Origin: Microbotryomycetes sp. JL201
Lineage: Eukaryota > Basidiomycota > Microbotryomycetes
Direction: 5' to 3'
Length of the DNA: 64,000 bases
Assembly (NCBI GenBank): GCA_033819885.1
Contig: JAQYUZ010000056.1
Coordinates: forward strand, 38,817-102,816
Below, piece after piece: positions 51,129 through 63,994 of this stretch. How positions within the stretch are numbered: position 1 is the stretch's first letter; each line of letters opens with the position of its first letter. The notes under the pieces were generated by a model that made no database searches, had not been told where the DNA came from, and saw only the letters and a list, made by a program, of their open reading frames with translations. A program made the position numbers and the translations under genes.

Positions 51129-52608
51129 TCAATCGTCGTCTGCTATGGCCGAGGGCGTGGGTGGAGCAGAACCGGCGCGACTCGAAGTGGGTGTTGGAAG
51201 GGATACGACGATGGGCTGCGGAAGGCACTTGACTTCTGCTGATGCCGATGGGAATTTACGGGTGGGAACGGGTGTAACTATTAAAGGCATTGGTCAGAGT
51301 CAACAAAGCGCGACGCCACCTGGACGCGGTGACCCCAATGGCTCACCAGAATTGACGCCAACAGTCGTGCGTGCCTTGCGGCCAGCGCCAGCATTCTTGG
51401 CCACAGAAGCCAAGCGCTCGCTTTCGTGATTGAGCAAACCCTGCAAAGGACGGCCTGCAGCGCAAAAGTAAGCTCGCGAGCAGGTACGTCACCCGAAAGC
51501 TTTTCAACCTTGAGCGCCACAGACATTGAGAGCCTGGTATCCGCCATTGGAAGCCTTGACGAGATCGTACTCGACCTCAAGTCGAGAAGTCATCAGCGAT
51601 GGCCGAAATACGTCCACGAGTGAGCTCACTGCTTCGTCAGCGTGCAGACAACGGAAACCAGACTTCATCAGGATGGCAGTGTAATGGACAAAGACTGCAT
51701 GCGAGCTTGTGAGTCAGCTCTGCTTCACACCTAAGTTTGTTCACGCTCACTGTCGCGGTAGCTGATCTCGGCCACGTGATCATCCACAATGAATCCAAAG
51801 CCCTGTAAAACTCGTGTATAATCAGTCGGGGCATGCGCTCAAGCCTTGAAACGCTTTTGAAAATTACCTTTTGCAGATCAAAAAACTTTGTCACGCCTGT
51901 TCTGCGCAGAACGGCTCCCTCTTCGAGTCGCTGCGAGACCGTAGGACCGAGACTTGATATTTTTGTAGCTGTCGATCCTGTCAGGCTCTGTCCTGGCGAG
52001 TGGGCGGCAAAATAGATGGGATGGGCGCCAGCAAGCATAGCAGATCCGGCGAAATTACATTGATCAGTAGGGGACGGAGGGGTGCTCGGGTACGAATAGA
52101 TGGGGTATGGCTGCATGTTGGCTACATGAGCGTTGGCCATATACGTTGGGCCAAACGAGACTGCGTGCGGTGGCGACCATGGTGGTGACGTGACTCCACT
52201 CGGTTCATCGACCTGCTCCTTACTCATCATGGAGTAGTCGATGCTGTGTGACATGTGTGGAGCAGCTTGAAAGTAGTGGTTCGGTGAAGGCGGTCCGATG
52301 AAAGCTCCGCGTGGCGCAAGTGCAGACATGGGCGGCAGACTACAATTGGGCTCTGGGTAGAGTAGGGGCGGGTACTGGTTGCCATCGACATGTATTCCGA
52401 GAGCGTTTGAAGCAAATGAGAGATGTTGCAACCCCATTCGTTGATGCTCGTCGGAAGCAGGACGTGGCTCAAATGGAGCCGCAAGACCAAGAGGCTGTGC
52501 AGCCACAAGTTCGGCAGGTGCGGACACAGTTTCACGCGTGTCGTACAACACTGCGCTGTTTGCTCCCGTGTTTGTCTCCTTTGGTGTTTTTTCGATCTCA
52601 AAGAGCAT
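51129..52608 (-). CDS. Cold-shock-domain protein 2
   Basis: Second predicted cold-shock-domain RNA-binding protein, 393 residues. A 236-residue Pro/Ser/Ala-rich N-terminus (PSPNHYFQAAPHMSHS, YPSTPPSPTDQ) precedes the domain at about 237-309: RRTGVTKFFDLQK, RNP1 KGFGFI, then VDDHVAEISYRD, RNP2 IFVHY (265-269), closing GGYQALNVCGAQG. The C-terminus is Pro/Thr-rich and ends ADDD. Coding exons, in minus order: 51868-52608, 51751-51802, 51630-51694, 51509-51575, 51347-51454, 51129-51277. It is a paralogue of the gene at 6260, but here the domain sits C-terminally. The donor at 51508 (GTTGAA) is weak; the last two exons are less certain than the domain. Confidence 0.82.
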
Positions 52609-54060
52609 CTTGCCAAGTTTCGTCGAGAGGACATCAACGGACGCACCCGTGGCGTTGATGCAGCTGGCATCCTTGTTGGTGTCTCGTCTTTGCCATTGGA
52701 TGTGATTGACCTTATGACCGTTTGTGGCTGGGGCGATGGTGACGACGCCGCCTGAAATGTGCTCTGTTGCGGTGAAATGCCGTTGGCCAATCGACGCGTC
52801 AGTATCTTGCGCACTAGTATGACCTCCAGACTCAATCAGGGCTCACCTAGGTCTAGCTTCTTGGATAATATGAAACGACAGCCGGGCTCAATGTATGTCC
52901 CGCCCGAGAATGAGTGCCGTCGCAAGACGAGAGAGACCATTCGAGGTTCCACTTGACTCGCTGATCCGACAGTGCTTTGTCCCGGCCGATCAGGCGTGGA
53001 AGGTAACGAGGCGCTAACAAGAGAGGTTGTGAGACGAGTTGGAGTCCACTCGAGTCAGTATCAGGTCGCGCCCGTCCAATGTCTTCTCGCCACCGCGAAG
53101 GCCAGGTAGGCTTCAGAGTGCTGCACAAGCCGAGTGACTCACATCATGTGCACACAGAAAGAGGAAACAAGCAAATAGTGCAACCCTGCCGGACGTGTGT
53201 ACGCTGTCACTGTTCTGCGTCGGACACAGTCGCGTGAAAACGGCACCAGACGATCGTCGCAGTCTCGTCACGCCAGCAGCGCGCACAAACGGCAGAGATT
53301 GAGGTACAGACAGCAAAGGGAATGGACAGGTATGCAAGGGTAAGGATGCGAAGGATTCGAGGACGAGGAGAAACAGAAATGTGCGTCGTATGCAGCATCG
53401 GGGCGCGAGCAAAGTCTGGTGGCGCTGCGATAGAATCATCCGTCGATCACGACGTGGCGTTCAGAGAGCTCCAACTCGCTCGAACGGGACTTTTTGGCGA
53501 ACTGCCTTGTACGACAACAACATGGCAAGCTAGAGACTGTGGCATGCATTGTGTACACCAAAATTCCAAGCATCTCTGGCGTAATCCTGCCGCGGCCGTG
53601 CCAGCTGGAGCCACCGACAAAGCTCGACCGTTGCACCTTGAGCGCAGTGCGAACATTTGAGAAGCTTCGGCGATCGCCAATTGCCCGTATGGGAGCATGA
53701 CGCGCGGCTCAAGTCACGTGACTTTGACAAGGTTTGCAGCGACTTGCAGGCGGAAATGTCATTTCACGAATCTGTCGACAATACCTTGTGGGGTACACAT
53801 GGCTGGATCTTTTGTCCGTCCACCTTAGGAGGCGCGCGCGTTTCAGCTGCGGCTCGGCGCGATTTGAGTGCATTCATTCCTCCGATCACGCCGCCCGCAC
53901 CTGGTCGACACTACCCCCTTCTGCGCACAAGAACAAGAAGCTCCAGCCTTGCCAAACCTGCTGACGCGAAGTCCAACTCGTGCAATTCGCCCCGCTCGTC
54001 GTCGGACCGCGTGTACCTCGCCCAAGGCCCGACAACGACACAGTAACAGGCTTAATTTGT
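52609..54060. other. Divergent intergenic region cold-shock gene 2 / Gfd2-like gene
   Basis: 1452 bp. It contains a perfect 14-bp palindrome with a CACGTG core at 53711-53724. Several minus-strand frames in 52609-53730 have Ser/Arg-rich compositions without recognised domains. An upstream non-coding exon of the cold-shock gene is possible. Confidence 0.5.
53711..53724. promoter_or_regulatory. Palindromic E-box AAGTCACGTGACTT
   Basis: Perfect 14-bp inverted repeat holding GTCACGTG on both strands, between two divergent genes. Likely bHLH/Cbf1-type site by motif. Confidence 0.5.
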
Positions 54061-55581
54061 ATGGCGTCGGTCGGAGCAGGCAGAGGTCGCGGCTCTGGCA
54101 GGGGACGAGGTCGTGGACGCGGTCGCGGTCGAGGCGGCGCTGGCGCTCCTGTACGCGACGCCAGCAATTTCACGGGATTCGTCATAGATGCAGAAGAACA
54201 GCCTCAACTTCGGACTGGACCCCATCAAAGCAATGGCGACGTCCTGATGGACCTGCAGAGCTCTGCATTGCCGTTACCGTTGCCGCACGAATGTGCACCG
54301 CTAAAGTACAGTCAGTGCCACGATTGATACGACGCTTGACACACTGCTGACACGCCTCATATCAGTCATGTATGCCTGGCGACAGAGCAATCTGCTCAAG
54401 CAGAACCAAAAAGCACAGGCGTGGTTCAAACGGACTCTGAACCCAGCCGGACTGTTCAACGTGACGGCAAGAACAACAAACTATTTCGAATTGTGGAAGG
54501 GTACGACAAAGAGCGATGGCACCGGTGTAGAGCTCTTTTTGCCGGCCGACGAGTGCCGCCGCCTCGCCCTCGATCTCGGAGACGAGATTGGCTGGAACGC
54601 AGCCTCGAACAGCTGGAATCTAGATGTAAACGTGCAAAAGTCGACAATCAAACAACGACAGATATTCACGATCACGAGCACTGAGCAACTCACGGCGATA
54701 ATGGACACGCTGCAGGTGGCAAATGATCGAGCCGGCACGGCTTCGCTCGCCAACAACCTTCACTCATTGCGCAGCGAATGGCAGGAGCTGAAGCGCAGAG
54801 GCAACGGAGCAGCTCTAGCAGTTGACGTCGAACTGTGGGAGCATGATCATGCGCGGCTCACAGAGATAGGCTGGAGCATTGTCGACTTTGAACGGTTTCA
54901 GGAGGGACGAGCGGACGTCCACCTTGGTAAGCCTCGTTACGCCTACGAGGGCGGTGAATGGTCACGATCTGACGGGAAGCTGTCCAGTCGCTGCTGAGAA
55001 CGCCAAGTGTCGCAACGGTCGTTACGTATCGGATGCGCGCGATGTGAGTCGGCCGGCCGTGGTCATTGTTCCACGCTCATTCTGAAACCTTCCTCTCTTC
55101 TTGCCAGCTGTTTGCTTTTGGACAAACAGAGACGATTCCTCTCGACGATATATGTCAGCGCTTGACGCGAGCCATTTCGCAGCTGTCAATGACGCAACCG
55201 CTGTTTGTCTTGCTCCACGACGCTCGTCAAGATCTTGAGTCGCTGCAACTGCTTGGACTCGACACGTCAAGATTCACGACGTACGACTTTAAATCTGTCG
55301 GTCCTAATGGCGTATACGTTGTCGACACGCAATCGCTGTACCGAGGTTTCACGCGACGCAAACGAAAGATAGGGTTGGGCGAGGCGTGTAAACAAGTTGG
55401 CATCACGACGACAGGTTTGCACAATGCTGCCAATGACGCTCACTTTACACTCGACTTGTTCGAGTTGATGATGCACTTTACTTCGCTTGACAAGCTGACG
55501 TCAAAGTTGGGGACAGTGCTCGAGTTGGAAGGTCTGAAGAAACAGGCACGAGTGATACCCCCAGAAGATTTGCTTTGGTAG
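54061..55581 (+). CDS. GFD2: Gfd2/YDR514C-like DEDDh-fold nuclease with RG-rich N-terminus
   Basis: Predicted RNase-H-fold protein related to fungal Gfd2 (linked in yeast to Dbp5 and mRNA export), 446 residues. A Gly/Arg repeat region (GRGRGSGRGRGRGRGRGRGG, about 7-27) could bind RNA. The fold carries the 3'-5' exonuclease residues: Asp237 and Glu239 in AVDVELWE, LLHDARQDL (Asp327 or Asp331), and HNAANDAHFT (His394, Asp399); ENAKCRNGRYV is also family-typical. Exons: 54061-54310, 54366-54926, 54988-55043, 55108-55581. Yeast Gfd2 activity is not established; the intact acidic set suggests catalysis is possible here. Confidence 0.83.
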
Positions 55582-56268
55582 TTTGGGGTAAGTGCAGAGT
55601 GTTTGTATTTGGTTCCAATCGCTCGCATTGCGTGAGAGGCTTGTCCGGGATGTCCGAGGCTCATTCCGAAGACGCGGACGTCGTCTCGAGGGTCACGTGC
55701 AAGTTGAAGAAACTTGAATTCTGAATACATACACACCTGAAGCGCCAGTGCTGTGCGGACGAGCATGCCCCGACCCCCTTGTTGTGCCACTGATTCAACC
55801 AGAGCAACCGTCGCGTCTTGCCCGTTTGTCTTTTTCTGATGTGCTGTGCTTGTTAAATTGGCATCGACTGATGCTACGATGTAATTTTTACAAATGCTCG
55901 TGTTGCATTTGTCTTGAAACAGAATAAAGCGCCAACTGACAAGTCTTGTTAACGTATGCAAACGCTCTGCAGTGAAATGGTCACATGGACGGTTGCTCTA
56001 GTCGCACATCGGGCCATCGGGTCATCGAAGCGTGATCCAGGGTTGTCCGAAGGCATTTGCGGTCTTCTCCGCGACGTCGCAAGCGCTCGGCGAGTGTTTC
56101 GGAGTTGGTGTCCGAGGTGGGAACCGAGCAAATTGAACGAGCGCTTCGAGATCGTTGACGCCCTTTACTTTCCTGAGATAAGCCTGAACGCGACGAGCTC
56201 AGCACAAGCTTACAAGCCTGCACACTCGAGACATCTCTACATCGGCGGCAACAAGTTCTGTTCTTTTC
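55582..56268. other. Intergenic region upstream of MFS gene
   Basis: 687 bp between plus-strand genes, with GTCACGTG at 55692-55699. No gene seen. Confidence 0.55.
55692..55699 (+). promoter_or_regulatory. RTCACGTG-type E-box
   Basis: GTCACGTG, 569 bp upstream of the MFS start codon. Function inferred. Confidence 0.35.
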
Positions 56269-58937
56269 ATGGCGCACGCGGACGCGACCGCTGCGGCCAC
56301 AGCCAATTCGAACAATCAAACGTTGCCGACGGTCGAGACTTTGCACGAGTTCGCGTCAGAGTCGTACGCGTCTTCAACAGTGACGATGCCCGTCTTGACG
56401 CTCGACAATACCACCACGATTACCACATCAGCAGCAGTAGCCGACGGCCGTGACTCGACGCGCGGGGCTCCGCGCACTAACGCCGCGGACGACGGAAAGA
56501 TAGAGAAAATCTTGTCTGTGGGCAGCAGCAGTGCAGAAGACGACAAGCCAAAGAACGAGCAAGGGACAGACAATGACGGAGAGCAAGCAGGGGACAAGCA
56601 GTACTTGACTGGCAGTAAGCTCTCCTCTCCGCGTTCCGGGTTCGCAAGGGTCCGCCGCCCGGTCACTGGCCGGAGCAGACCGCTCTAGACCATTAGGGCT
56701 CCGATTGCAAGGGACAGCGCCCGAGGCAGCAAGCTGACACGCACTCATGTGACTGTGCAGCAAAGCTAGCTCTCGTGTTTGTCTCGATGTTGTCAGCAGG
56801 TAAGCTCACGCGCCACTCGGCAGCCGAATCAATCGACTGACACCTTTGGCCAATACAGTATGGCTGATCGCACTAGACCAGACCATATTGGCACCAGCGC
56901 TCGGAATTATATCTTCACAGTTCAACGCCCTGTCGCAGCTCGCCTGGATCGCATCAGCCTACTTCCTCACGCAGTGTGCCTTTCTGCTATTCTACGGCCA
57001 GATCCTTACTCTATTCGACCGCAAATGGACCTATCTCGTCGCAATCACTCTTTTTGAGGTTGGAAGTGTTATTTGCGCGGCTGCACCAAACGTCAACATC
57101 CTCATCTTTGGGCGAGCGTTCGCAGGAGTAGGAGCGGCCGGAATTTTCGTTGCCGTTCTCGCCATCATCGCCGACGTCACCAAGCTCGAAGACCGACCAA
57201 AATTGCTCGGCTTGTTTGGTGCAGTCTTTGCCGTTTCTTCCGTCGTCGGTCCTTTGCTCGGTGGCGTCTTCTGCGATCACGTCTCCTGGCGATTTTGTTT
57301 CTGGATCAACCCAATGTTTTATCCGCCTACAATGCTTGGCGCAATCTTCTTTGTAAGCAAGGCGATTCCTTCCAGTTGGTGGACGATATACTCGACTTAT
57401 TCAATGGGGTCGTTTGACTGACCGATTCAATTCTGTAGCTCGGGCCACAACCAGCTCCCGAAATGCAGAAAGAGTAAGTTGGGTCAGGTCACATCTCTAT
57501 CCGTTCCCAGCTGACTTTCTTGCAGAGTCATCGAGTACACAGAGCGCAAAATTCGAAGGTGGACGCTCAATCGCCTGACGCTCAGGCCCGGGTCGTTCTT
57601 GTTCAAAGTATTTGCGCTGGATTGGATCGGACTGGTCATCATGCTGGCCACCATAACGTGTTTGCTTTTGCCGCTTCAATGGGGAGGCAACGAATAGTGA
57701 GTCGCATCTCTCGGTGTGAGTCTGCTCAGGGCATCCATTGACGGAGGCCGTGCGCACAGCGCCTGGTCTGACGGTCCTGTTGTGGGCACGTTTGCCGCTT
57801 TCGCCGTCCTCGTCGTCTTGATCGTCATTTGGGAATGGAAGTTTACCGGTCCGACGAGCATCTTGCCTTTGCGCTTGTTCAACGACCGCACCCAGATCGG
57901 CGCCTCTCTAGAGGCCTTCTTTCTCATGTTTGTCATGCTGGTCGGCACGTACTTTTTACCATTGTTCTATGAGGCCGTTCACGAGGTGTCTGCGACGAAC
58001 GCTGGCCTACAAATCCTTCCATTCATGCTCGGGATCGTATTCTCCAGTGGCATTGGCGGAGGAATCGTGTCGTACTGGGGATATTGTGAGGCTATCCCGC
58101 TTTCGCGTTTGCGCATATGCTCATGATCTCTTTGAACAGACTGGCCGCTTCTCGTATGCGCTCCGTCACTCATGTGCGTCGGAGGCGGCTTGCTCTACAC
58201 CGTCAAGGCAGACACTTCTTTGGTCAAACTGGGAGTGTTCCAAGCGGTGCTGGCCGTAGGGCTAGGATTCGTCATGCAAAATACCCTCATTGCCGTTCAG
58301 GCTGATTGCAAGTCTGAAAAGGACATCCCCCAGAAGACTGGCTTGGTCACATTCTCCCGTAAGTCCGAGGCCCTCTCGTCCTTTGTCAGACTGCCGTTGC
58401 TGATACGATGGATGTATCTCGACAGAACTCGTCGGTGGCACCATTGGCATTGCTGTGAGTACAGCTTCCGTCGAAACCGCACCGCATCCAGAGCTAATCC
58501 GCGCCTCGGTTTCAGATCGGCAACACCATCTTTGGCAACAAACTCGGCTCGGCTTTGCGCGTTTATGCTCCCGACGCACCTTACCAACTCGTTCGCCAAT
58601 CCGTAGAGTCTATCAAGACATTGTCTCCAGAACTGAAACCTGGAGTCATTCGAGCTTACGTCGAAGCTCTCAACAATGTCTTTATCGTAAGTCCAACAGT
58701 CCTCCGTCAAACGGGCGAGCGCACGCACAACAAAGCTCATTGACCCTCCTATGTGTGTGTGTGCGCCTTTGCGACAAATAGATTGCAATCGCAGCTGGAG
58801 CCGCCGCAATTTTGTCAGCTTTGCCAATCAGGAATCTAAGGTCAGTCAAACGTCCAGGAAAATCCATACCTCATCATCTGATCGATCGTTACGTCTACAG
58901 CGTCAAGGGTAAACAAATGGCACCAGGCGGTGCATAA
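56269..58937 (+). CDS. DHA2-type major facilitator superfamily transporter
   Basis: Drug:H+ antiporter-2-like exporter, 641 residues, likely 14 membrane segments. A 115-residue polar N-terminus (rich in Thr, Ser, Asp, Glu) precedes the first segment. Motifs: WLIALDQTILAPAL (motif D1), GQILTLFDRKW between segments 2 and 3, GRAFAGVGAAGIF, SSVVGPLLGGVF (motif C, antiporter) and WRFCFWINPM. Eleven coding exons: 56269-56614, 56761-56799, 56859-57352, 57439-57473, 57526-57696, 57760-58085, 58140-58358, 58426-58454, 58516-58686, 58782-58840, 58901-58937. Four are shorter than 40 nt. The substrate is unknown; relatives export toxins, siderophores or drugs. Confidence 0.9.
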
Positions 58938-59596
58938 GAACCGGAAGGGGTCTTTCCTTTTTTCCCTTCTCCATATTTTACATGAGCATCAAGGTCGTAA
59001 TATCGTGGGTTTTCGGTCATTTTTGGTCAGCGTGCTTCTGTTGCGCTTTAGAAACAGCCTGCTTGAAACAGTGTGCTTGCATTCTCCCCATTCTAGCATC
59101 ATTTGCCATCGCCATTCCGTTTGTGAATCCGGGACCACTTGTTTGTTGCTGCCTCACGTTTCAGACGTCGCGATCGCGCGAGTTTTTCTGAACCAAAAGA
59201 TCACATAGTTGGAAAAAAACACCGCTACTCCTCCTGGCCCAGGCCCGATATGTGTTGTATCTGAACCGGTTTTTGCTCTCTTGCAACATGATATCACAAA
59301 GAGTTTCGAAGCCCGAGAAGAAAGAGAGCCTCGACTCTCAATACCCTCAAAACCTCTATCAACGACAAGAAACAATAAAGGAGAACAAAAGTGAAGAGAA
59401 AGGACACAACCAGGATGTCTCGTACGCCCCAAAGTCCAGAGATTGACGACGCAGACCGGTTCCACCGCGTCCTCTTTCCAGAACTCGTTTCGCAACATCC
59501 CATTCCATCCTTCCTTCACCGACAGACCCGAGGCCAAAGAATGACTCCGAATCCCCAACATCCACCCAAACAAAGTCAGAAAGAGGCCGAACTCGC
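58938..59596. other. Convergent intergenic region MFS / eL32
   Basis: 659 bp with pyrimidine-rich and T-rich 3' flank sequence. No gene seen. Confidence 0.55.
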
Positions 59597-60568
59597 TTAG
59601 GCCTCTTCGGCGCGGACGCGAGCGTTGGCGTTGGTGAGCTTGACACCGAGCTGTGCGCGAAGGAATACATCGTCAGCGACACGTAAAAACGAGAGCCTCA
59701 CGATGAAGCGGCCATGAAAGAGCCCGTGTCAAGAAGAACAGCAACTGACCACCTTGGCCTTCTCGACAATGGCAATGCGCTTCCTGGATGAGACGTTGTG
59801 TGCAATCTCGCCGCAGTAAGCGTTGTTGTGCATCAACAAGAGCTCGACGTCCTTCTCGTTCTTGACGACGAATCGTCGGAAGCCGTTGGGCAAGACGTGG
59901 CGGGTCTTCTTGTTAGAGCCGTAGCCAATTTTGGGCATAGGGAGTTGGCCCTTGAAGCGGCGGCGAACCTGTGTTGGGTGATCATCGTGTCAGCCAAGTA
60001 GCTCTCTGCTGCGGGCGGCGGCAATGTCGCCCTCTGCCATCGTGATGGGTCGATGACTAACCCTGTTGTCAATACCTGTAATGTGCAAGATGTTTCATGT
60101 CAGTCTTGGCCCTGACGCATGCCTTGGCTAGGTTGAACGAACCCTTGGGCTTCCTCCATGCCTCCTTGACGCCATGGTAGCGGTCCGATTGGTGGCGCCT
60201 GATTCAGTGATGATGTTTGATGTCGACGAATTGATTGACAACCGGACACAGATGTTGATCCGCCATGAATCGACACGAGCGCCCGCGAATCGTTACGACG
60301 CGGACGATTACACGCGATACAAGCCGCACGAACGCAAGGCGATGACGGAATCCAAACAAGACAACAATGAAAATATCGACAGATGCAGAAAGGCAAGCTC
60401 AGTCAGCGTCCGTTGCGCGCAAATCGCCAGTCGTCGAGCTTTTCCGCCAGCCGCCGTGCACACGACCGAAGCTGTCGAGGGCGACGACGGCCTCGCAGAA
60501 AGCGACTTTAAGGCTCACTTGAACGGCTTTGTGCGCTTCTTGACGATGGCGATGCTGGTGGCGGCCAT
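59597..60568 (-). CDS. RPL32: 60S ribosomal protein eL32
   Basis: Large-subunit ribosomal protein eL32, 130 residues, the normal length. It begins [20 protein letters not shown], then [57 protein letters not shown] and ends VRAEEA. Coding exons, in minus order: 60519-60568, 60143-60198, 60062-60075 (14-nt microexon), 59750-59968, 59597-59650. The microexon supplies GIDNR of the invariant KPKGIDNRVRRR block, so it is well supported. The first intron (60199-60518) is 320 nt, the longest in the window and about five times the usual length. Confidence 0.94.
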
Positions 60569-60797
60569 CACGACGGGTTGGACACGAACCGACCAGCGCT
60601 CGCGCGACGACGGCCAAGTTTTCGGCTGGCATCGAGGCCCGAGCGCACCCCTGGTCTCAATGCTTTCGGTCATACATCTCACACAAGTCAGTCTGGCTTG
60701 TTCTGGAAGGCACTACGTCCGCACAACTGTTTCATTTTCTCATACAGAATCTGAACCTCCTATCCCGAGCAAGCGACCAACGCGAATCTACACTAAT

Positions 60798-61909
<1,112 letters not shown>

Positions 61910-62449
61910 GGCTCGCAGAGAAAGGTGGTTTCCCTTAAGTCGAGTCTAATACAAAGTGGGGAATATGTCCGGGCGGGCGAGAACTTGACTGAGAGTAACA
62001 AGTGGTTGTGGTGAGCGCCGTGTGGTCGAGCAGGAAGGCAGTTGCCGAACCGTTCAAAGTGGGGCCGAAGCTTTGAGACGGAAACGCCTCGCTCGCGCAT
62101 CTTCCGGACCGTTCGTGACCTATTGCGACTAGCTCCGAAACCGCCTCTGGTACTCTTTACAAAGGACTCGCTTCCGGCCTGGCAATCGCACACACGGACG
62201 AGAAAATCCAGGCGGAGTGAGGTCACGTGACCATGAATGAGCTGAATGGCATGCAGGCTCTGCTTCTTGTACTGATATGCAAGGCTTGCGTGGATTGAGA
62301 TGGCTCTACACCTTTAGCATGCACAGCGGCAAGCTAGTCCCGAGGGGCGAATGTGGGGCTTCGGAGGTTCATCATCCGAACCCCTTTGACGCGAGTCTGT
62401 CGCGTGCGACAAAGTTGTCCTCTTACTCACACTCCGCTTTCAAACAAAC
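61910..62449. promoter_or_regulatory. Divergent promoter SDR / MBL-fold gene
   Basis: 540 bp between two starts, with the palindromic E-box at 62221-62232. No gene seen. Confidence 0.55.
62221..62232. promoter_or_regulatory. Palindromic E-box GGTCACGTGACC
   Basis: Perfect 12-bp palindrome with GTCACGTG on both strands, between the divergent SDR and MBL-fold genes. Confidence 0.5.
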
Positions 62450-63908
62450 ATGGCCCCAAGCAATCCCTCCGCCGCAACAGGTCTACTGAACCAGCGCTCC
62501 GACAAGCCGCTCGAAATCCACTACCATGTGAGACGAAACTTCCGCGAGCGGGAACGAGATGGACTGGCAGCTGATCTCAAGTGGCACAGATCGCAAGTGA
62601 AAAGGGTTTGTCATCAATCACAACCCTCATCGTCGGCCCTGCCACGAACGTAAGGCGAAAACAAACGTGGCATCCGGTCAAAGAGAGTCTTGACATTTGC
62701 CGCGCAACAGACTGCTGTCATCATCGATCCGCCGTTCTTGAATGCCGATGCAGAGAGCGTCAGTCACTTGTGTTTCTGTTCGCATTTCCGCCAAGTAAGG
62801 GCGCTGACGCTGGCCGTCTCGCTACTTTCGCCCTTTGCACCGTCAGTTTGTTAAATTTGTGCACGAAAAAGCCCCAAACGCGACGGTTTCTGCCGCATTC
62901 TGCTCTCATCACCATCCTGATCATTATTGGTCCGTCGACGTGCTGCTCAAGGCGTTCCCGAAGATGTCGTTCTATGCCGCACCTTACGGCAAGTGGCGCA
63001 GTCCAAAGAACCGATTTCCGTGCTTACTTCTTACAATCCACAGTCCGCGAGGGTATCGACAGAGAGTACGAGGACAAGTGCAAGGTGAATACTCTGCAGT
63101 AAATTGCCCGGTTGCTCGGCACTGATCAGAAGTGGGGCACCGCTCCACTTTGCAGTTCTGGCCTTCTGTGTACGGGGATTCTGTAGCAGCGCGACCAACA
63201 AAGCCCGAACCCTACAAGTTCAGCTTCTTCATCATTCCCGGTCACGCCAACTCGCCTGTCGTGCTCCTTGGTCCGGTAAGTTTGGCTTTCAATTTTGTTG
63301 GGCGCTCTATCGTTTTTGACCGATTTCTGCGGCTTGATTAGGTCCAAGGTGACTCTGTCGATCACTCCATGTTCTGGCTGCCACGCGAAAAGACCATCAT
63401 CACCGGCGACTGTGTGTACGGCCGCTCGACGCATGTCTGGGTCGAAGAGATTGAAACGCCCGCCATTCTCGAGGCATGGAAAAACATTCTTGATTTGATC
63501 GATGGTCTCGAAATCGAACAGATCATTCCCGGTCATTTGGAGTCGGGCTGGACTTTGGACCGTGAAGGTCAGCTTGCATCGACATGCAAGGGTTATAGGC
63601 GGGAGCAGTGGCGCTGACCCGTTTTCTGCAGCCGACATGGCTCACAATCGCAAGTACCTCGACATGTTTGCAACCAAGATCACGTACGCAGATAAAAAAT
63701 CAACGGCAAAAGATGTACGTGCCAATCTTTTTTCTTTTTGGTTTGCGCGACTCTTTTCACCGAGTTGGTTTCTCCATCGTGGATCATGCTGACGTTTCAA
63801 TTTACGCAACAGATCTACGCTACGTTCGAGAAAGGCTTTCCAGATTGCAAAGCCAATCTCGATTTCTTCCTTGGCATGTTGTCCCAAACACACGGATCTG
63901 ACGGCAAA
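62450..63908 (+). CDS. Metallo-beta-lactamase-fold hydrolase, 3'-partial
   Basis: Zinc-dependent hydrolase fold; 298 residues visible, continuing past the window. After ITTLIVGPATNTAVIIDPPF come the zinc ligands: SHHHPDH (His83, His85, Asp87, His88), a His in FIIPGHANSP, Asp in ITGDCVYG and His in IIPGHLESGW, an apparently complete dinuclear set. Exons: 62450-62527, 62590-62649, 62711-62758, 62847-62988, 63044-63084, 63156-63275, 63342-63567, 63632-63714, 63813-63908. Intron 62989-63043 has a GC donor (ACG|GCAAGT); only this choice keeps the frame. The last visible exon ends at a GTGAGC donor before the long T tract. The substrate is unknown (lactones, thioesters and others occur in the superfamily). 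Confidence 0.87.
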
Positions 63909-63920
63909 GTGAGCCTTTCG

Positions 63921-63923
<3 letters not shown>

Positions 63924-63992
<69 letters not shown>
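63924..63992 (+). repeat. 69-nt homopolymer T tract
   Basis: Uninterrupted run of T inside the last visible intron of the MBL-fold gene, followed by ATTATTTT at the window end. It could be the reverse-complemented poly(A) tail of a retroposed element, a slippage-expanded polypyrimidine tract, or an assembly-end artefact. Confidence 0.85.
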
Positions 63993-63994
<2 letters not shown>

